Notes: a model not told the origin generated them from the sequence alone. 58,256 nt of DNA from Phoronis australis (GCA_002633005.1 NMRA01001041.1:1-58256); one strand, 5' to 3'. Shown: positions 45,551 through 57,361, numbered from the stretch's first letter. A program made the numbers and translations.

Positions 45551-47256
45551 AGTCCACCTAAAACTTTTCATTATTCTTGCATACTACGGGAATTCTCCAC
45601 TTTTTTGCACAAAATGAATTGAACACATTTTCATGGTAGTCAACAGATTTCGTCATAGCTGACTTGTCTGCCAAATTAACTGAGTAACCAAGCATTGCCA
45701 GCTGTCTGTGTGCTGCTTTATGACACAATACGGCCTATAGGTTGCCAGCGTGGTCTAATTAATAGTAATTGTGTTACTTTAAGCTGCTACAATCTCTTGT
45801 GAAACATTCTTTTGAGCATGTGATTTTTAGTGACATGACTCATCCACTTTCACCTTGTGTTTGTAACAGCATGAAATGTCCTATATGAATGGATGAATTT
45901 TAAAAGTGCCAAATATACAATGTTCGAAACTTGTTTTTCAATACAGATAAGGAGGTTTGTATTACTAGAATTAATGATGAGGCTTCCTTCCTGATATTTC
46001 TGAAGTGCAAATTAGGTGATGCAGGAAATTCCCACCGAGGAGTGTCATGTGAAGGCAGTGGGGAACAAAATATTACTTTTACAAGTAATTTTGAGCGTGC
46101 TAAGTTATTGGCAATTACTGTGACTGCAGTATCGGCCCATTTTCCTCGGGTACAAGCCCACTTCTCGAACTTCTTTGTTCACATCAAATGAAATCGACTT
46201 TTCCCGTTCACAGCCGGTCAGGAGGGCCAGCAGGGCAAAGCTGACAGAAAACACTCCATTGCTGTTTGCATTAATCTCCAGCATATGTTAAGCAAAATAC
46301 AATTCATGTTCTTGGTCATTGTTAAGGTTCATGTGGAAGCCCTTGGAGTCACAAATTTCAGATACAAGACTACCGTGTATAAGCAAGCCTCATAATCCCC
46401 AACCTTTTTTGCACTCTAAGTACTTGTGTATGTTACTTCACAGCTGTGTCTGGTTGTAACCTATGAGGCTACTTCACAGCTGTGTCTGGTTGTAACCTAT
46501 GAGGCTACTTCACTGCTGTGTCTGGTTGTAACCTATGAGGCTACTTCACTGCTGTGTCTGGTCGTAACCTGTCATGAGGCCACTTCACTGGCAACATCTT
46601 AAAGCCACATGACCAAGTAACATGAGAAAAAAAGGATTTATTACATAACTACATTTTGACTAGTCTTTGTTTTGAATGCACTTTAACTAGAGAATGCCAT
46701 AGCCAGTATGACAAGACACTTTGTTATCATACAAACTTTGAACTTGTATAACCATTTACCTTATTGCTACACATTTTTGTGGGAAAAATCAAAAGTAAAA
46801 TTCCATTTGTCTGCTGTATCATGTACTCCTGAATTAGCGAGATTCTACCCACTTATTTTGTAAAATTTACTTTTGAATTTTGACATTTTCAAGGACTAGA
46901 TCTTGTCTTGTTTTTGAGTCTTTAAATAAAAACTTGTTTTAAAGTGTTTTCTTAATTGGAAATGTATTAAGATACTAATTTAACACCTGCCTAAGAAAGA
47001 GAACTAACTTTGTGCGAATTTTGTGCAATACAAATGTATAATTGTCATTGCATACACTTTTACTATTTCAACAAATTGTGCAGAAACACTAGACGTGTGG
47101 TTTTAAGTATAGGATTTGTAAAAAGAGGTGGTCAACTGTGCGACTTGCCTTTTAAATTTTCAATTTTTAATAAATTGTTGAGGTCTGTCTTGCCCTCTAT
47201 AAGTTGTGGGAAGTGGAGGTTGTGTTCTGTGAAACCATGCACCGGCAATTATGTGG
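45551..47256. other. Intergenic stretch with one minisatellite
   Basis: Apart from the 36-bp array at 46437 nothing is recognised. The frame at 45931-46191 has no domain. Confidence 0.35.
46437..46590 (+). repeat. 36-bp minisatellite, about four units
   Basis: Units start TTCACAGCTGTGTCTGGTTG at 46437, 46473, 46509 and 46545. The first two have CACAGC, the last two CACTGC, and the last unit carries a small insertion. Confidence 0.9.
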
Positions 47257-47476
47257 TAATCCTCCACTTATTCTGTACAAAATACTTGCCAAAATGATGG
47301 TAATCTTCCACTTATTTTGTACAAAATACTTGCCAAAATGATGGTAATCTTCCACTTATTCTGTACAAAATACTTGCCAAAATGATGGTAATCTTCCACT
47401 TATTCTGTACAAAATACTTGCCAAAATGATGGTAATCTTCCACTTATTCTGTACAAAATACTTGCCAAAATGATGG
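47257..47476 (+). repeat. 44-bp minisatellite, five units
   Basis: Units start TAATCTTCCACTTATT at 47257, 47301, 47345, 47389 and 47433, all exactly 44 bp. Single diverged relatives of the unit occur at about 35190 and 45590. The minus frame at 47356-47634 is repeat translation. Confidence 0.9.
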
Positions 47477-49274
47477 TTTTTCCATTCTTCAATGGCTGAT
47501 TGCCTTTTTGCAAGTTTTTTGTGACATCTACACATTGCAAATATGCTTGTAATGAACGTTTTTGAATCTTTGCAGAAATGTAACATAGAACTTGACTGGT
47601 CGGCCATCAGGTGTGTTACATAAGGAATTACCACATGCTACTGTTGTGAGCCTTTTAAATCTGTTGTTGAATGCTGTACCGGAAGCTGCATTATTCCCCG
47701 TTTGGTTGGCCTTTTACTCTTGGGGCTGTTCCAGTAAAATCCGTGTGAGGGGGGGGACGGCAGTAGAAATAAAAATTCATGGGTGGTGGTCTTCAGAAAA
47801 AAACTCAAATATAGGTGGTAGTTCCTGTAAGCAGTGATGCATTAATAATGGGTGGTATTTTTTGACCTGTTCCAATGTTGACTGGTTGGTTACTTCAGCC
47901 GTCAAAACTCTATCTTAACTTATCCCAATACAAAAAGCCCATATTGCCAGTTAACAGAGTGCAATATGTTCACTAAGCCATTAATCAAGTCATGGGCAAC
48001 TTGATTTGAGCCAACTGTTTGTCTGCAGTCCTATTGAATTGAAAAATTATGCAACACTAAACTGGTATTAACACATATAAGAAAATTGATTTTTAAATAA
48101 AAAGTATGAGGAGTAAGATAAACAAGTTCCAATATTCACTTGACATAGAAGTATAAAAGAGTCTGTGGAGACAGTTTGAGATTCATAGACCCTTATAATT
48201 GAAAAAATGTTCATTGAAATTAGACACATGGTGAACAGAGACACCTGGTGGCTGCCAGAAGTATTGCTCACAGGCTACTTTAGTTTTTGACAATATTGGA
48301 CAAGACAAGTAGTTCTTGTCTGTCAATCATCTAAGTTCTTAACAGGTCCTCCTGGAGGCAATTTGCTTGCAAGTGTTGGATTTTATATTTTAACCTATTA
48401 AAAATAATTAAAAAATTATGGGTCATGGGTTGGCGAAATAAATGAAAAATATGGGCGGTGGGTACAAAATAAAAGTGCCCCCCCCTCCCATACCATGATA
48501 GGATTCCATTGCCAACAAGAACATCAAAACCTTAAGCACCTCAACAAAACACTTGCTGTTTTAACTTGCATCCTAATTTTACATGTAAGGAATGGGACAA
48601 GCACATTCCAGTTTGAAATAAGCGCAAGTTGGATGCTCATTTGGATGCAATGAAGTCTGTAATGTGTCCTAGAAGTTCAATGACCATATTTAAATTATTT
48701 ATATTCAATGATCAGCTTGTCAATTTATACTAATATCCTGTTTTACCGAGTGATGTTCAGTTCATACACAAGATGTGCGACAGCCTTCTAGTTCAAGCGA
48801 ACATTACAGCATATTCCAATATGCATGTCTTAAACAAAAATAGTTTTTTCCTTGAATTCCAGAACGATCTCCAGTTTGGAGTTGGCAATTTTGGGTCGAC
48901 TGATCTAGCAGTACGAGGGTCTTTTAAAAAATCTCACGACGGACATAACACCCATCCAGCAACAGCCACGTCACATTCAAAATTTATCTGCACTAATTTT
49001 TCAATGTTACACAATATATTTACTTGGTGAATTGAATTTTTTTTTCGAATTGAATTTTTTCTTTGTGATAAAATTTGTTTGTGCAAAATAGAATTTATAT
49101 TGATAAACAGTGAAATTAATACTCTCGACATAGCAAACCTTGCCTTCGCGGTCTTACTGTGATGGACACCTGTCATACTGTAAGTACTCAGCTTTTGTGC
49201 ACGGAGCGCAAGTAATCCAAAATGTATATTCAAATAAATACATGTACCAGCAAAAAACAATACAAGAGTTCATG
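47477..49274. other. Intergenic stretch
   Basis: No exon recognised. G-rich (47745) and C-rich (48478) tracts with GGGTGGT/GGGCGGTGGGT words around them may be remains of one or more small elements, but I could not define ends. Confidence 0.35.
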
Positions 49275-49280
49275 TTTATT
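49275..49280 (-). terminator. Polyadenylation signal AATAAA (ATP synthase subunit g)
   Basis: Read on the minus strand, AATAAA lies about 352 bases past the stop codon at 49632 and is the first such hexamer found downstream. Confidence 0.45.
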
Positions 49281-49487
49281 TTTCTTCACCAGGCATTATG
49301 AATAACAACTGGCAATCACATCTAAATATTCACGTAGACATGCACTTTGTGTAACGTGCTTTGTACAGAGTTCCCGTTAAATTAAAAACATCACGCACGA
49401 TCCAACTTCAATCTGATGAAATCACTCTGAACACTTTCACGCAGCTTCAGGGATAAAAACTCCTTTCTGCCTTCTAGTCTTCCTATG

Positions 49488-49592
49488 GCTAATAGTCACG
49501 GGGTCTCATGTTTTGAGAACCAGTTTTCTCCACTGAATAACAGGTATCAAACTGGTTCCCAAAATTTGTGACCTGAGTAAGCGACTATTAGC
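49488..49592. mobile_element. 105-bp foldback MITE with 8-bp target duplication
   Basis: The ends GCTAATAGTC and GACTATTAGC are perfect inverted repeats. Inside, GAGAACCAGTTTTC pairs imperfectly with AAACTGGTTCCC, so most of the element can fold on itself. TTCCTATG flanks it on both sides (49480-49487, 49593-49600). An 8-bp duplication suggests hAT-type mobilisation. It lies between the subunit g stop codon and its polyadenylation signal. Confidence 0.75.
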
Positions 49593-49631
49593 TTCCTATG
49601 TGTAGAGTCCTAACTATGCCTGCGAGTATCA

Positions 49632-49757
49632 TCAATGTTCCTCTGCCACCCAAGCACCTGGTATATTGTATCCAATCAGGCTACCTTTTCCTACACATTC
49701 ACCCACAAAGAACCATAGAGCAATCTCCCCAGCAACCAATGTATTAATCCACGCTTC
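49632..49757 (-). CDS. ATP5MG: ATP5MG exon 3 (terminal)
   Basis: Acceptor TTTTCGTTTACAG, 41 codons and TGA (49634-49632). It enters in phase 0, matching the previous exon. It encodes the single membrane helix. Confidence 0.9.
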   Translation of the reverse strand, partial: EAWINTLVAGEIALWFFVGECVGKGSLIGYNIPGAWVAEEH

Positions 49758-50957
49758 CTGTAAACGAAAATGAGACATCTAAAATCTATCCATCTTTCTT
49801 CAACATCAAATAACAGCGAATTTTTGAGAACAATATTTAGAACTTAAAACGACTATAACCCCGCATTCCATCCAAGAAGAAAATTCTAATTGAGACCATT
49901 TACCCCCTTTAAAATCGGTCTCCACTTGTTCCTTTCTCAGGTAAGAAGTGATTTCTGGATTTGCAGGGAATAACAGTTTATAATTCCTTGAGATCCAGCT
50001 TGGTGCATAAAGAGACATCACATGGTCAACTTGTACAGCCTGGACTCAACCAATAACAAATGATCAGTTCTTTTTAAGCCCTGAAACCACATCCTATTAG
50101 ACCAAGGAACTACTTGAAACCAATTTCATCACAGTATGTGGTCTCAACCAAAAGTTGCTTTTATGATAGAAGTCGGATTTCTAGCCCCTGTCAAACATGC
50201 AACAATTACAGTTTATCCTTCCGCTCAAGCCCCGAAATCAATTGTGACAGAACAAACTATGAACTATTTTAAAGCAAGTGGTCCAGTTTAAAAGTTTGTG
50301 TTTTGGATATCGAAAATCGCTTTTAAAAATACAAAAACCTCCCAAAAGTCTGACTGACAGTATGAACATTAAACTTTCAAGAGAATATTTAAGGACGCAC
50401 TTATACCCGACTGAAGCGTTCTGACACGTACGACACTCCCAGTATTGTTTAACAAATATCTAAACATACAACTTAAATGAAAAGTCAAAACACAACATTA
50501 ATAAGCAGCAAATCAGTGTTGCGTGAACTTAAATTGAGGTATCACACACTTTAATTGAGGTATCACACACTTTAATTGAGGTATCACACACTTAAATTGA
50601 GGTATCACACACTTAAATTGAAGTATCACACACTTTAATTGAGGTATCACACACTTTAATTGAGGTATCACACACTTAAATTGAGGTATCGCACACTTAA
50701 ATTGAGGTATCGCACACTTAAATTGAGGTATCACACACTTTAATTGAGGTATCACACACTTTAATTGAGGTATCACACACTTTAATTGCGTCTAACCTTA
50801 ACAGTGACATTTCTCCACCGGCCAGCCCGTGCTCCAGCAATCAGGTTGTTGAATCCTTGGCTAACTTGACCAAATTCAGAAGGAGACGGCGGCATCATCT
50901 CTACACGGGCATACCGCCAGAAAGTGGCCAATCGGGGCTTTGAAAAGGCCACGACGG
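49632..50957 (-). CDS. ATP5MG: Mitochondrial ATP synthase subunit g, last two coding exons (partial)
   Basis: Exon 50957-50797 encodes VVAFSKPRLATFWRYARVEM, then MPPSPSEFGQVSQGF and NVTVK. Exon 49757-49632 encodes EAWINTLVAGEIALWFFVGE, then CVGKGSLIGYNI and a tail, ending TGA. The SKPRLATFW and P-P-x-P blocks, and the C-terminal membrane helix with GE-x-x-GK-x-x-x-GY, are diagnostic of subunit g of the inner-membrane F1Fo ATP synthase, where it helps dimerise the complex. The intron falls between K and E, as I recall for the human gene. The first exon would have to end in a split codon G|CC; I could not find it on the minus strand up to the window end. The protein runs about nine residues beyond the usual C-terminus (PGAWVAEEH). 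Confidence 0.9.
50529..50789 (-). repeat. 21-bp minisatellite inside the last ATP5MG intron
   Basis: About 12.4 units of exactly 21 bp, TTAAATTGAGGTATCACACA on the plus strand, with TTAATTG/TAAATTG and CACAC/CGCAC variants. Because 21 is a multiple of three, the minus strand has an apparent seven-residue repeat protein (50513-50776), an artefact. The array begins seven bases inside the 5' splice site at 50796. Confidence 0.9.
50797..50957 (-). CDS. ATP5MG: ATP5MG exon 2
   Basis: Acceptor TTTTTCTGTTGCAG, 161 nt (two bases completing Ala, then 53 codons), donor GTTAAG|GTTAGA. The frame also runs upstream through the acceptor to 51117, but those residues do not match the family. Confidence 0.9.
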
Positions 50958-52508
50958 CTGCAACAGAAAAACACATACATGACGACACGCGCTCATTATC
51001 TCTGCTTTTAGCCAACAGAACTCCCTCTGGCATTTTCATTTTCTGTTGCAGAAATTCAATCTTAAAATGGAAAACCACAAAAGAAACAACATTTCTCACG
51101 TTTAAATTTGGTTCCATTAGTATGTAACATATTGTTCAGTAGGACCATTTATCTAGTACGGATAAAACAAACCAAACACGGCATTTACCTACAATTTTAT
51201 ATCTAATTAAAATTATTCGAAGTAGTGACTTTTGACCGTCATATTCGTAAATGGGCTATAGGCTCAATGACCACAGCCCAAACAAAAACAAGGCCGACAA
51301 TCAAGGGACAATTATATCGATCCAGCGAAGTATTGAAATGTCTAGTAAATGGGAGATTCGCTTCATGACTCAGCAGTAAGGCATACATGCATGAGTCAAC
51401 TAATGTCTAGCGTCTGTGAGGGAGCATTGTTCACTATGCTGGTTAATTTCATCTCACATTTCATCACATCAAAACTATGCTGGTTAATTTCATCTCACAT
51501 TTCATCACATCAAAACTATGCTGGTTAATTTCATCTCACATTTCATCACATCAAAACTATGCTGGTTAATTTCATCTCACATTTCATCACATCAAAACTT
51601 GGCCATACTCCAATGCCCATCACATTTGTTGCAGTAATTTCTTTTTCCTTCATGAAGCCAAGTCAATATAATGAAGGCAATACATCAATTAGTTAACAAA
51701 GTAATGGCCTTTTGACATGCACTGCACGTCACCCAAAAGTGAACAATAATTAGGGCCCATGCTCACCTGAGGCTCTCAGGTGAAGGCCACCTTGTGGTTT
51801 TTTCATGGGCAAGACTATGTAATGGGGGTGTCCAAAAATGAACCAAGGACTCTGACCGGTTTTCTTACTTTAAATCACCCCTGAACTAATAAACCTATAC
51901 ATAGCCCATTCTCCACATGGAGGATGTACCACATGGCTGAAGGGCTGACTACTGCAGTTAATAAAACCTTAGATGATACAGAGAATTTGTGCAAGTTGAA
52001 ACTAATTCTAAATTCAAGGGGAGCTACTGATCATTAGATCTCATGTCATTTTTAAACGTTGTGACGTACACAGTGAAATTATGACCAAGAGCAGTCAGCT
52101 CTCACTTGAAATATATCAAAAGTAGGTGGTGGGCACTTGTGGCACATTTTTGGAACACTAATTGAGTGTTGCCAACTTCAGGCTTGCAATATCTGCAATG
52201 ACTTCATTTCCATTTGAGACAATGTAGAAATATTCCTACATTGCACAGATTCCTACATAATTCGGAACAGAGCTGAACCTTAATTTCTTTGGAGGCTTGA
52301 CTGAATAGTATTTCAGCAATAGTCACTTACAGGGGTAAGAACCACTCTGACGCCTGTTAGTGTAATTTGTTGGAAAAAAAGCAACATCCACAGGCGATGT
52401 AACTGCCTAGAATTCGTTAGGCAACATATAGTCCTTCGGCTGGCTCTACAGGGGCTACAACACTCCTCATTGGTCTCTGTGTTAATTTCGTCCCATTTAT
52501 TTTTAACG
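50958..52508. other. Upstream of ATP5MG exon 2, presumed intron 1
   Basis: Contains the 41-bp array at 51435 and nothing else I recognise. The missing first exon of ATP5MG should lie in or beyond this stretch. Frames at 52313-52531 (-) are not supported. Confidence 0.35.
51435..51598 (+). repeat. 41-bp minisatellite, four identical units
   Basis: TATGCTGGTTAATTTCATCT begins each unit at 51435, 51476, 51517 and 51558. The four units are identical, implying very recent amplification or gene-conversion-like homogenisation. Confidence 0.92.
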
Positions 52509-52835
52509 AGCGGTAGGCCAAATACGCTCACTGAATGAGAGGTTTTCTCATTTCACCTTATCAAAAATACATTTTACACTAAAAATTGTCACTTAAAAAT
52601 GCACTTATTTTTTCAACTATCATTTCTGGGTCTACACATATGGTTCAACACGTATGGTTCTACACGTATGGTTCAACACATATGGTTCTACACGTATGGT
52701 TCAACACGTATGGTTCAACACGTATGGTTCTACACGTATGGTTCTACACGTATGGTTCTACACATCCTCAATGAAGCATATCTACAGGAATTCAGATGAC
52801 TTTGGTGAAGAGTTCCAACTTCCACTTTTTGGTTG
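52509..52835. repeat. Dispersed repeat, copy 2, carrying a minisatellite
   Basis: Homologous to 23379-23570 on both sides of a 14-bp array: CGCTCACTGA and ATCAAAAATACATT to the left, CAATGAAGCATA and CTTTTTGGTTGT to the right. Copy 1 has only a short simple sequence where this copy has the array. It adjoins a HINE-1 fragment at 52856. Confidence 0.6.
52637..52762 (+). repeat. 14-bp minisatellite
   Basis: Nine units of CGTATGGTTCAACA or CGTATGGTTCTACA, with two units starting CATATGG. The CAACA and CTACA types are interspersed, the last three units all being CTACA. Several overlapping open frames here are repeat translation. Confidence 0.92.
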
Positions 52836-52855
52836 TCATGCACCTTTCATCACAT

Positions 52856-52999
52856 CCATGAATGGAACATATGTGCCAAATTACATGAAAGTATGTCAAA
52901 GGGTTTTGGAGATAAAGCAGCAGACACCGGACGTCGGACAGACGCCGCCCGGACGGAGATGACGGCATAACGCGTTCACATATAAATATGTGGGCGCAT
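52856..52999 (-). repeat. HINE-1 5' end fragment, minus strand
   Basis: The reverse complement starts ATGCGCCCACATATTTATAT at 52999 and continues through GCCGTCATCTCCGTCCG, TTATCTCCAAAACCCTTTGA and CACATATGTTCCATTCATG, then stops at the boundary with the dispersed repeat. The array and 3' end are missing. Confidence 0.65.
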
Positions 53000-54435
53000 A
53001 AAAATGAAATTTGCATAACAAATGTATTCAAAATAAGCAAAAACCAGAAACCTAGTCTTGTTCAGAGTATTTCGTTATTTATTTAAAAACCTGTGAGGTT
53101 ATGTAAATTAATCGTTTTTCCCAAGTAAGATAAATGTTTTCACAATCTTAAGTTGCACACCAAGTGATAAAAAATGATATGCATTTTTAATTGAACAAAA
53201 TCAAATTGGACTATAAAACTTCAACAAATTTTAAATCAATTTCATTCCTCAGGACTTGGAATGACCAATGACAAAAAACGCGGAAACATTTACGGCCCAA
53301 AATATGCGCGCTACCCAGTCTTGAAAGAGTTGACTGTGAACCTTTCGCCGACAAAAATCGGGAGGACTAAAAAAAACATTACCACCATCAGTAGCATGTG
53401 TCTGCGTCTTTTTTTTAGCTTGTCCGTCCACCCCCACACATTTTTGGCTGCAGAGCCGTAGTATTTGTCAACGTGGTTTACAATCACATGAGACACCATT
53501 GAAAATCCCACCACGCTATCCCACATGCCCCGGCAATGTTGACAATTTACGTTCCTCCGAAATATAAAGAGCAACTTCCACTTTTAGAGGTGAACGTCAT
53601 TGGCAACGCCGCGATAAGAAAGGAATTTGCCGCGGAAATTTTATATCAAATCCGATTTTTTTACGCGGGAATATAATAAAATGCGAGGACAGAACATTTG
53701 AAAAAAGCGGAAATCTGCGTTTCCGCGGAAAATTACAAGCCTTGATTCCTATCAAACAATATAGAAACTGAGGTGTTGTGTTGGTGACTATCCAAAGAGC
53801 GAATTTGTATTCTAAAATGATTTGATGCACTGCAGCGTTAACTGAACATTTATTTTGATGAAATATGTAATTTTCTAAAAATGAAACTGATCACAGCGCC
53901 CCACGAGGTAATAAAAGTGTAACAAAAAATATTCTTGAAGAAAATAGAAAAAAATGACTATCCCCAAAATTGAAGTAAATTGAATTTTAAAAATATTTTA
54001 CGTTATTTTAATGAAAATATTTCACCAGGTTTGGGCCACTTTTTGTAATTCAGAGAAGTTTTGACTGGTTCTGTTGAATACATTTAACCAATCATGTTCG
54101 AGTTTAGTTTTTAGTTGATGTAAGCGTTCTGAAGATGCAGCGAGACGTCTTATGAGCATGCGCATTAGACCAAGCACTTGAAGTTATTTGTGCTCTTCGC
54201 TTTACCGTGAATGTTGGCGATTGAAGTAGGAAAATCTTGAGGTATGTATTGTTTTTATTGGTTTCGATGTTAACAAATGGAAGCAATGAACGTGTTGCTG
54301 TAGCAGATAAAATGTTTAAGTCAAATTACTTTCAGATTTGACATGTTTGGGCTATTCGCGAAGTGCCCGGCGGACAGCCATATTGAATGTCAGTTGTGTC
54401 CATCTCTTTATTTAGTGTAAACTATACTACAGTAT
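53000..54435. other. Intergenic stretch with a possible transposon end
   Basis: TTCCGCGGAAAATTACAAGC followed by CTTG (53721-53744) resembles one end of a hAT-type element, but no partner end was found. A donor-like TTGAG|GTATGT near 54241 (+) lies in ordinary-looking sequence. No supported gene. Confidence 0.3.
53311..53499 (-). CDS. Possible small membrane-protein ORF
   Basis: Minus-strand ATG at 53499 opens 62 codons: MVSHVIVNHVDKYYG, a basic KKRRR, then a hydrophobic run MLLMVVMFFLVLPIFVG and stop. The layout fits a single-pass membrane protein. There is no family match that I recognise, the start context is weak, and the plus strand is also open (53261-53461). Treat as a candidate only. 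Confidence 0.2.
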   Translation of the reverse strand: MVSHVIVNHVDKYYGSAAKNVWGWTDKLKKRRRHMLLMVVMFFLVLPIFVGERFTVNSFKTG

Positions 54436-55266
54436 AGTTGAGGGTAGGCAATGACGATCGCCTCTGTTGGCCCAAACCAGAGGCGATGCAGCTCCTATAG
54501 GCGCTCTGTACGCCGGAAGCTTTTCGGCGAATTATGCCTCGCACCGACTAAACCATCAAAGTCACATTGTTATAAATACCTTTTGTGCATAGAGGAACAC
54601 CTTAGGAGGTTGTTGATGTGTTTAATTCATTCCAACTCGAACAAATACTCCCGTTATCAAACTTTTTCTTCGAGCAGTCCCTATTTCTGTTCCCAAAATC
54701 GTGAACTCAACATTTTTATACTGCGCACGCTCCAATTTTTACCGCGCTCGCTAGGTGATGTGACTTCATGACCTACCTAAATCTTTAAATAGGCTATAGG
54801 TGAGCCATTGCGGTCTTGTCAGTCAAATGTTCGTTTCCAAAATGCCACCACTTATACTTGTCTTTAATTGGCGTTACTTGAAACTGATTGTATTTCAATG
54901 AATTATTGTTTGTATTTGATAAAAATAAATGCTGTTGATATGACATTTAATAGTCTTTGAGCACATATTTGACATTTTAATGTTTAACAACACGGCAAAT
55001 GCACGGCTGGTTCCCGGCAGCACTTACGCAAAGGGCTGGAACTTCAGCTTTCAAAGTTCGCCGGTAGGACCGCAACTTCTGACCTTCGGCCTGGTTAAAA
55101 AAATCCTTTGGCATGCGCCGAGTGAAAATGTTGAGTTCACGATTTTGGGAACTGAAATAGGGACTGCTCGAACAAAAAGTTTGATAACAGGAGTATTTGT
55201 TCGAGTTGGAATGAATTAAACACATCGACAACCTCCTAAGGTGTTCCTCTATGCGCAAAAGGTATT

Positions 55267-57361
55267 CAGGGCTCGACGCTATTAAAATCGCCTGGTCGCA
55301 TTTTGCCACCTAGCCAAAATCCCAGGTCGCATTTTCAAAATCCAACTTGCATTTGTAAATGCCAAGTCGCAAAATTTTCCCGCCATTTTTACGCGCCAAA
55401 ATAGATTTTTTAGATCGAGAAAATGTTTAGATTATGCTCTTAACTGCAGCGTTAAATACTCACAAATTTCGGATCTCAAAATTGACTTCATTCAAGCAGG
55501 TACGGCCTTACTGTTCTTCACGACCGCAATTGAAAGACTCTAGAGCACAAGGCAAGTTGCCGACGTGAAAGTTGAATCAGTGCTTTCTAACTGACTTGTG
55601 CATTCGAGTAGCTAAATTTGCGATGTGAAAAGGGAGAAAATGCCCATTGAAAAAGTATCCGGGAATTTGTTAGATCTGGCCTGCTACTGGGTGTCATCAA
55701 AGTCGTTAACGATTCAAACTAACTCGGGTAATGGCGAGTTTGCTCCTCAATACCTTCCAAGTACGGGAAAGTCAGTCACAAAACGACACGCATGTCACTA
55801 GTGTTAACTTTCTTTCCGAGGTATAAAACAAAGCCGGGATTTGGTTTTTACATATTGTGAAAAGATGTTTTTGAAAACTGAAATTGTTTAAAATGAAAGT
55901 GACACGCCATATAAGCTGCGTGTCAATTTTAAACCACACGCGGTCGTTTGTAGTGCGCTAGCTTGAACTATTGGTGCTTAATTGCAAATTCTCAAAATTT
56001 GAGGGGGTACTTTTAATAAATGAGTGAGCGCTTATTATGAAACACTTTAAAGGTAGGGAGTAGGCATGTGCGTGAGCATAGCCGTTAACCTCAGTGTTTG
56101 CGGTAATAAGATATTAAGACGCTGTAATGGTAAGAAACATTATAATAGGATTTTGCCAGGCAAACTCCATCTAGTAGGGGTGATTTTCTGGATATTGCTA
56201 CCACCAACTGTACATTGTATCCGTTTTAGCCACCCGGAATGATTTTGGTTTTAACTGCCCCCTTCAGCCGGAACAAGGTTGTTTCTATAGGAGTCTGAAC
56301 ATTTTACGGCGACGGTGGTTCGGGGAGCGAAAAGTTGCCGGGTGTATAAAAAAGAAGAATGAAAAGTTCGCTAACTTGAACCACAATTTCGCATCTAGTG
56401 CCAGTTTAGTTGCAATAGCTCGCTACGGGCATAGAATACAGGGTTTACAAAACATCGACCTCGGGAAACGTCAGTTCTGGGTTATATCGGTCCCGGGACA
56501 TCGAGTCTTTTATAACCGCTGGGAATCTGAGTTCATTTTCAAATAAATCTGTCGCTGTTCTTTGAAGTGGTGTGAATCGCTGGAGTAGGTCTGCAGTTTA
56601 CGCTGGCAACAACGTGTGAAAGACAAATCATATTTCGCGTACGTAGCCCCAGAAACAAGTAAAGGGTTTGAGAATTTCTTGGCAACTGAAAGTAAAGACG
56701 TGACCGTCGTTTGGCGATTAATGTGGCTGTCATTTTCACTTTGGGTGTCTTAATACTATAAAAAGGAGAAGCACATCTCAGTCTAAGTCACGATTGTTTG
56801 CCGGGATCGCTTGCGCGCTAACGGTGCCGCAGTGCGATATCAGGGATATTGTCGTGGATATTTGGTACATGTATTAAGGACATCTTATGTGAAAAATAAA
56901 CATTTTTGTACACCACAAAGTTTGGTAAGTTGATCGCTTAAGAATTAGTAGAAACACTGTTGTTTTGTGAAGTTTTATCACGTGTTAAGCAGTGGCCCAA
57001 AACTTTCTTCGGGGAATCCGGGAATTTACAAAAGTGGCCGAAAGTGTTAGCCAATGAAACGCGTCAAAGATCGATTCTGCATATCCCATGTTCACGCGAC
57101 TTGCTTACAAGTCATCGGGAGGGTTGTTCTCGGTTAGTGTTCTTTTGAAATTGGATTTGGCAACAACCAAATAACGGTCGGATTAATAAGAGCTGCTTTG
57201 TATTTGCCTTGTATCTGTTGAGAAGTGTAAAAAGTCAGCTCGCATTCGTTGGAAATTCCAGGTCGCATTTTGCGGCTTGATAGGAGCTGACAAAAATCTC
57301 AGTTAGCATTTCCAAATTTCAGGTCGCAAATGCGACCTGCAGCTCGTTATGTCGAGCCCTG
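55267..57361. mobile_element. hAT-like element with 5-bp target duplication, nested in M2
   Basis: Begins CAGGGCTCGACGCTAT and ends ATGTCGAGCCCTG, with GTATT duplicated on both sides (55262-55266, 57362-57366). M1 supplies the uninterrupted target (AAAAGGTATTTATAAC). AGGTCGCATTTT-type words are repeated near both ends, as in hAT subterminal regions. CAGGG termini and 5-bp duplications fit the hAT5 group. Interior frames (56539-56739 -, 56960-57148 +) show no transposase domain. Confidence 0.7.

Noticed and set aside
47735-48490. G-rich and C-rich tracts as ends of one inverted-repeat element
   Set aside because: The flanking words match only loosely and no target duplication could be defined.
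50513-50776. A 'seven-residue repeat protein' on the minus strand (IPQLKCV type)
   Set aside because: It is the translation of a 21-bp intronic minisatellite next to a clear splice donor.
53721-53744. End of another hAT-type element
   Set aside because: Only one end is visible and no partner or target duplication was found, so it is only mentioned within the intergenic entry.
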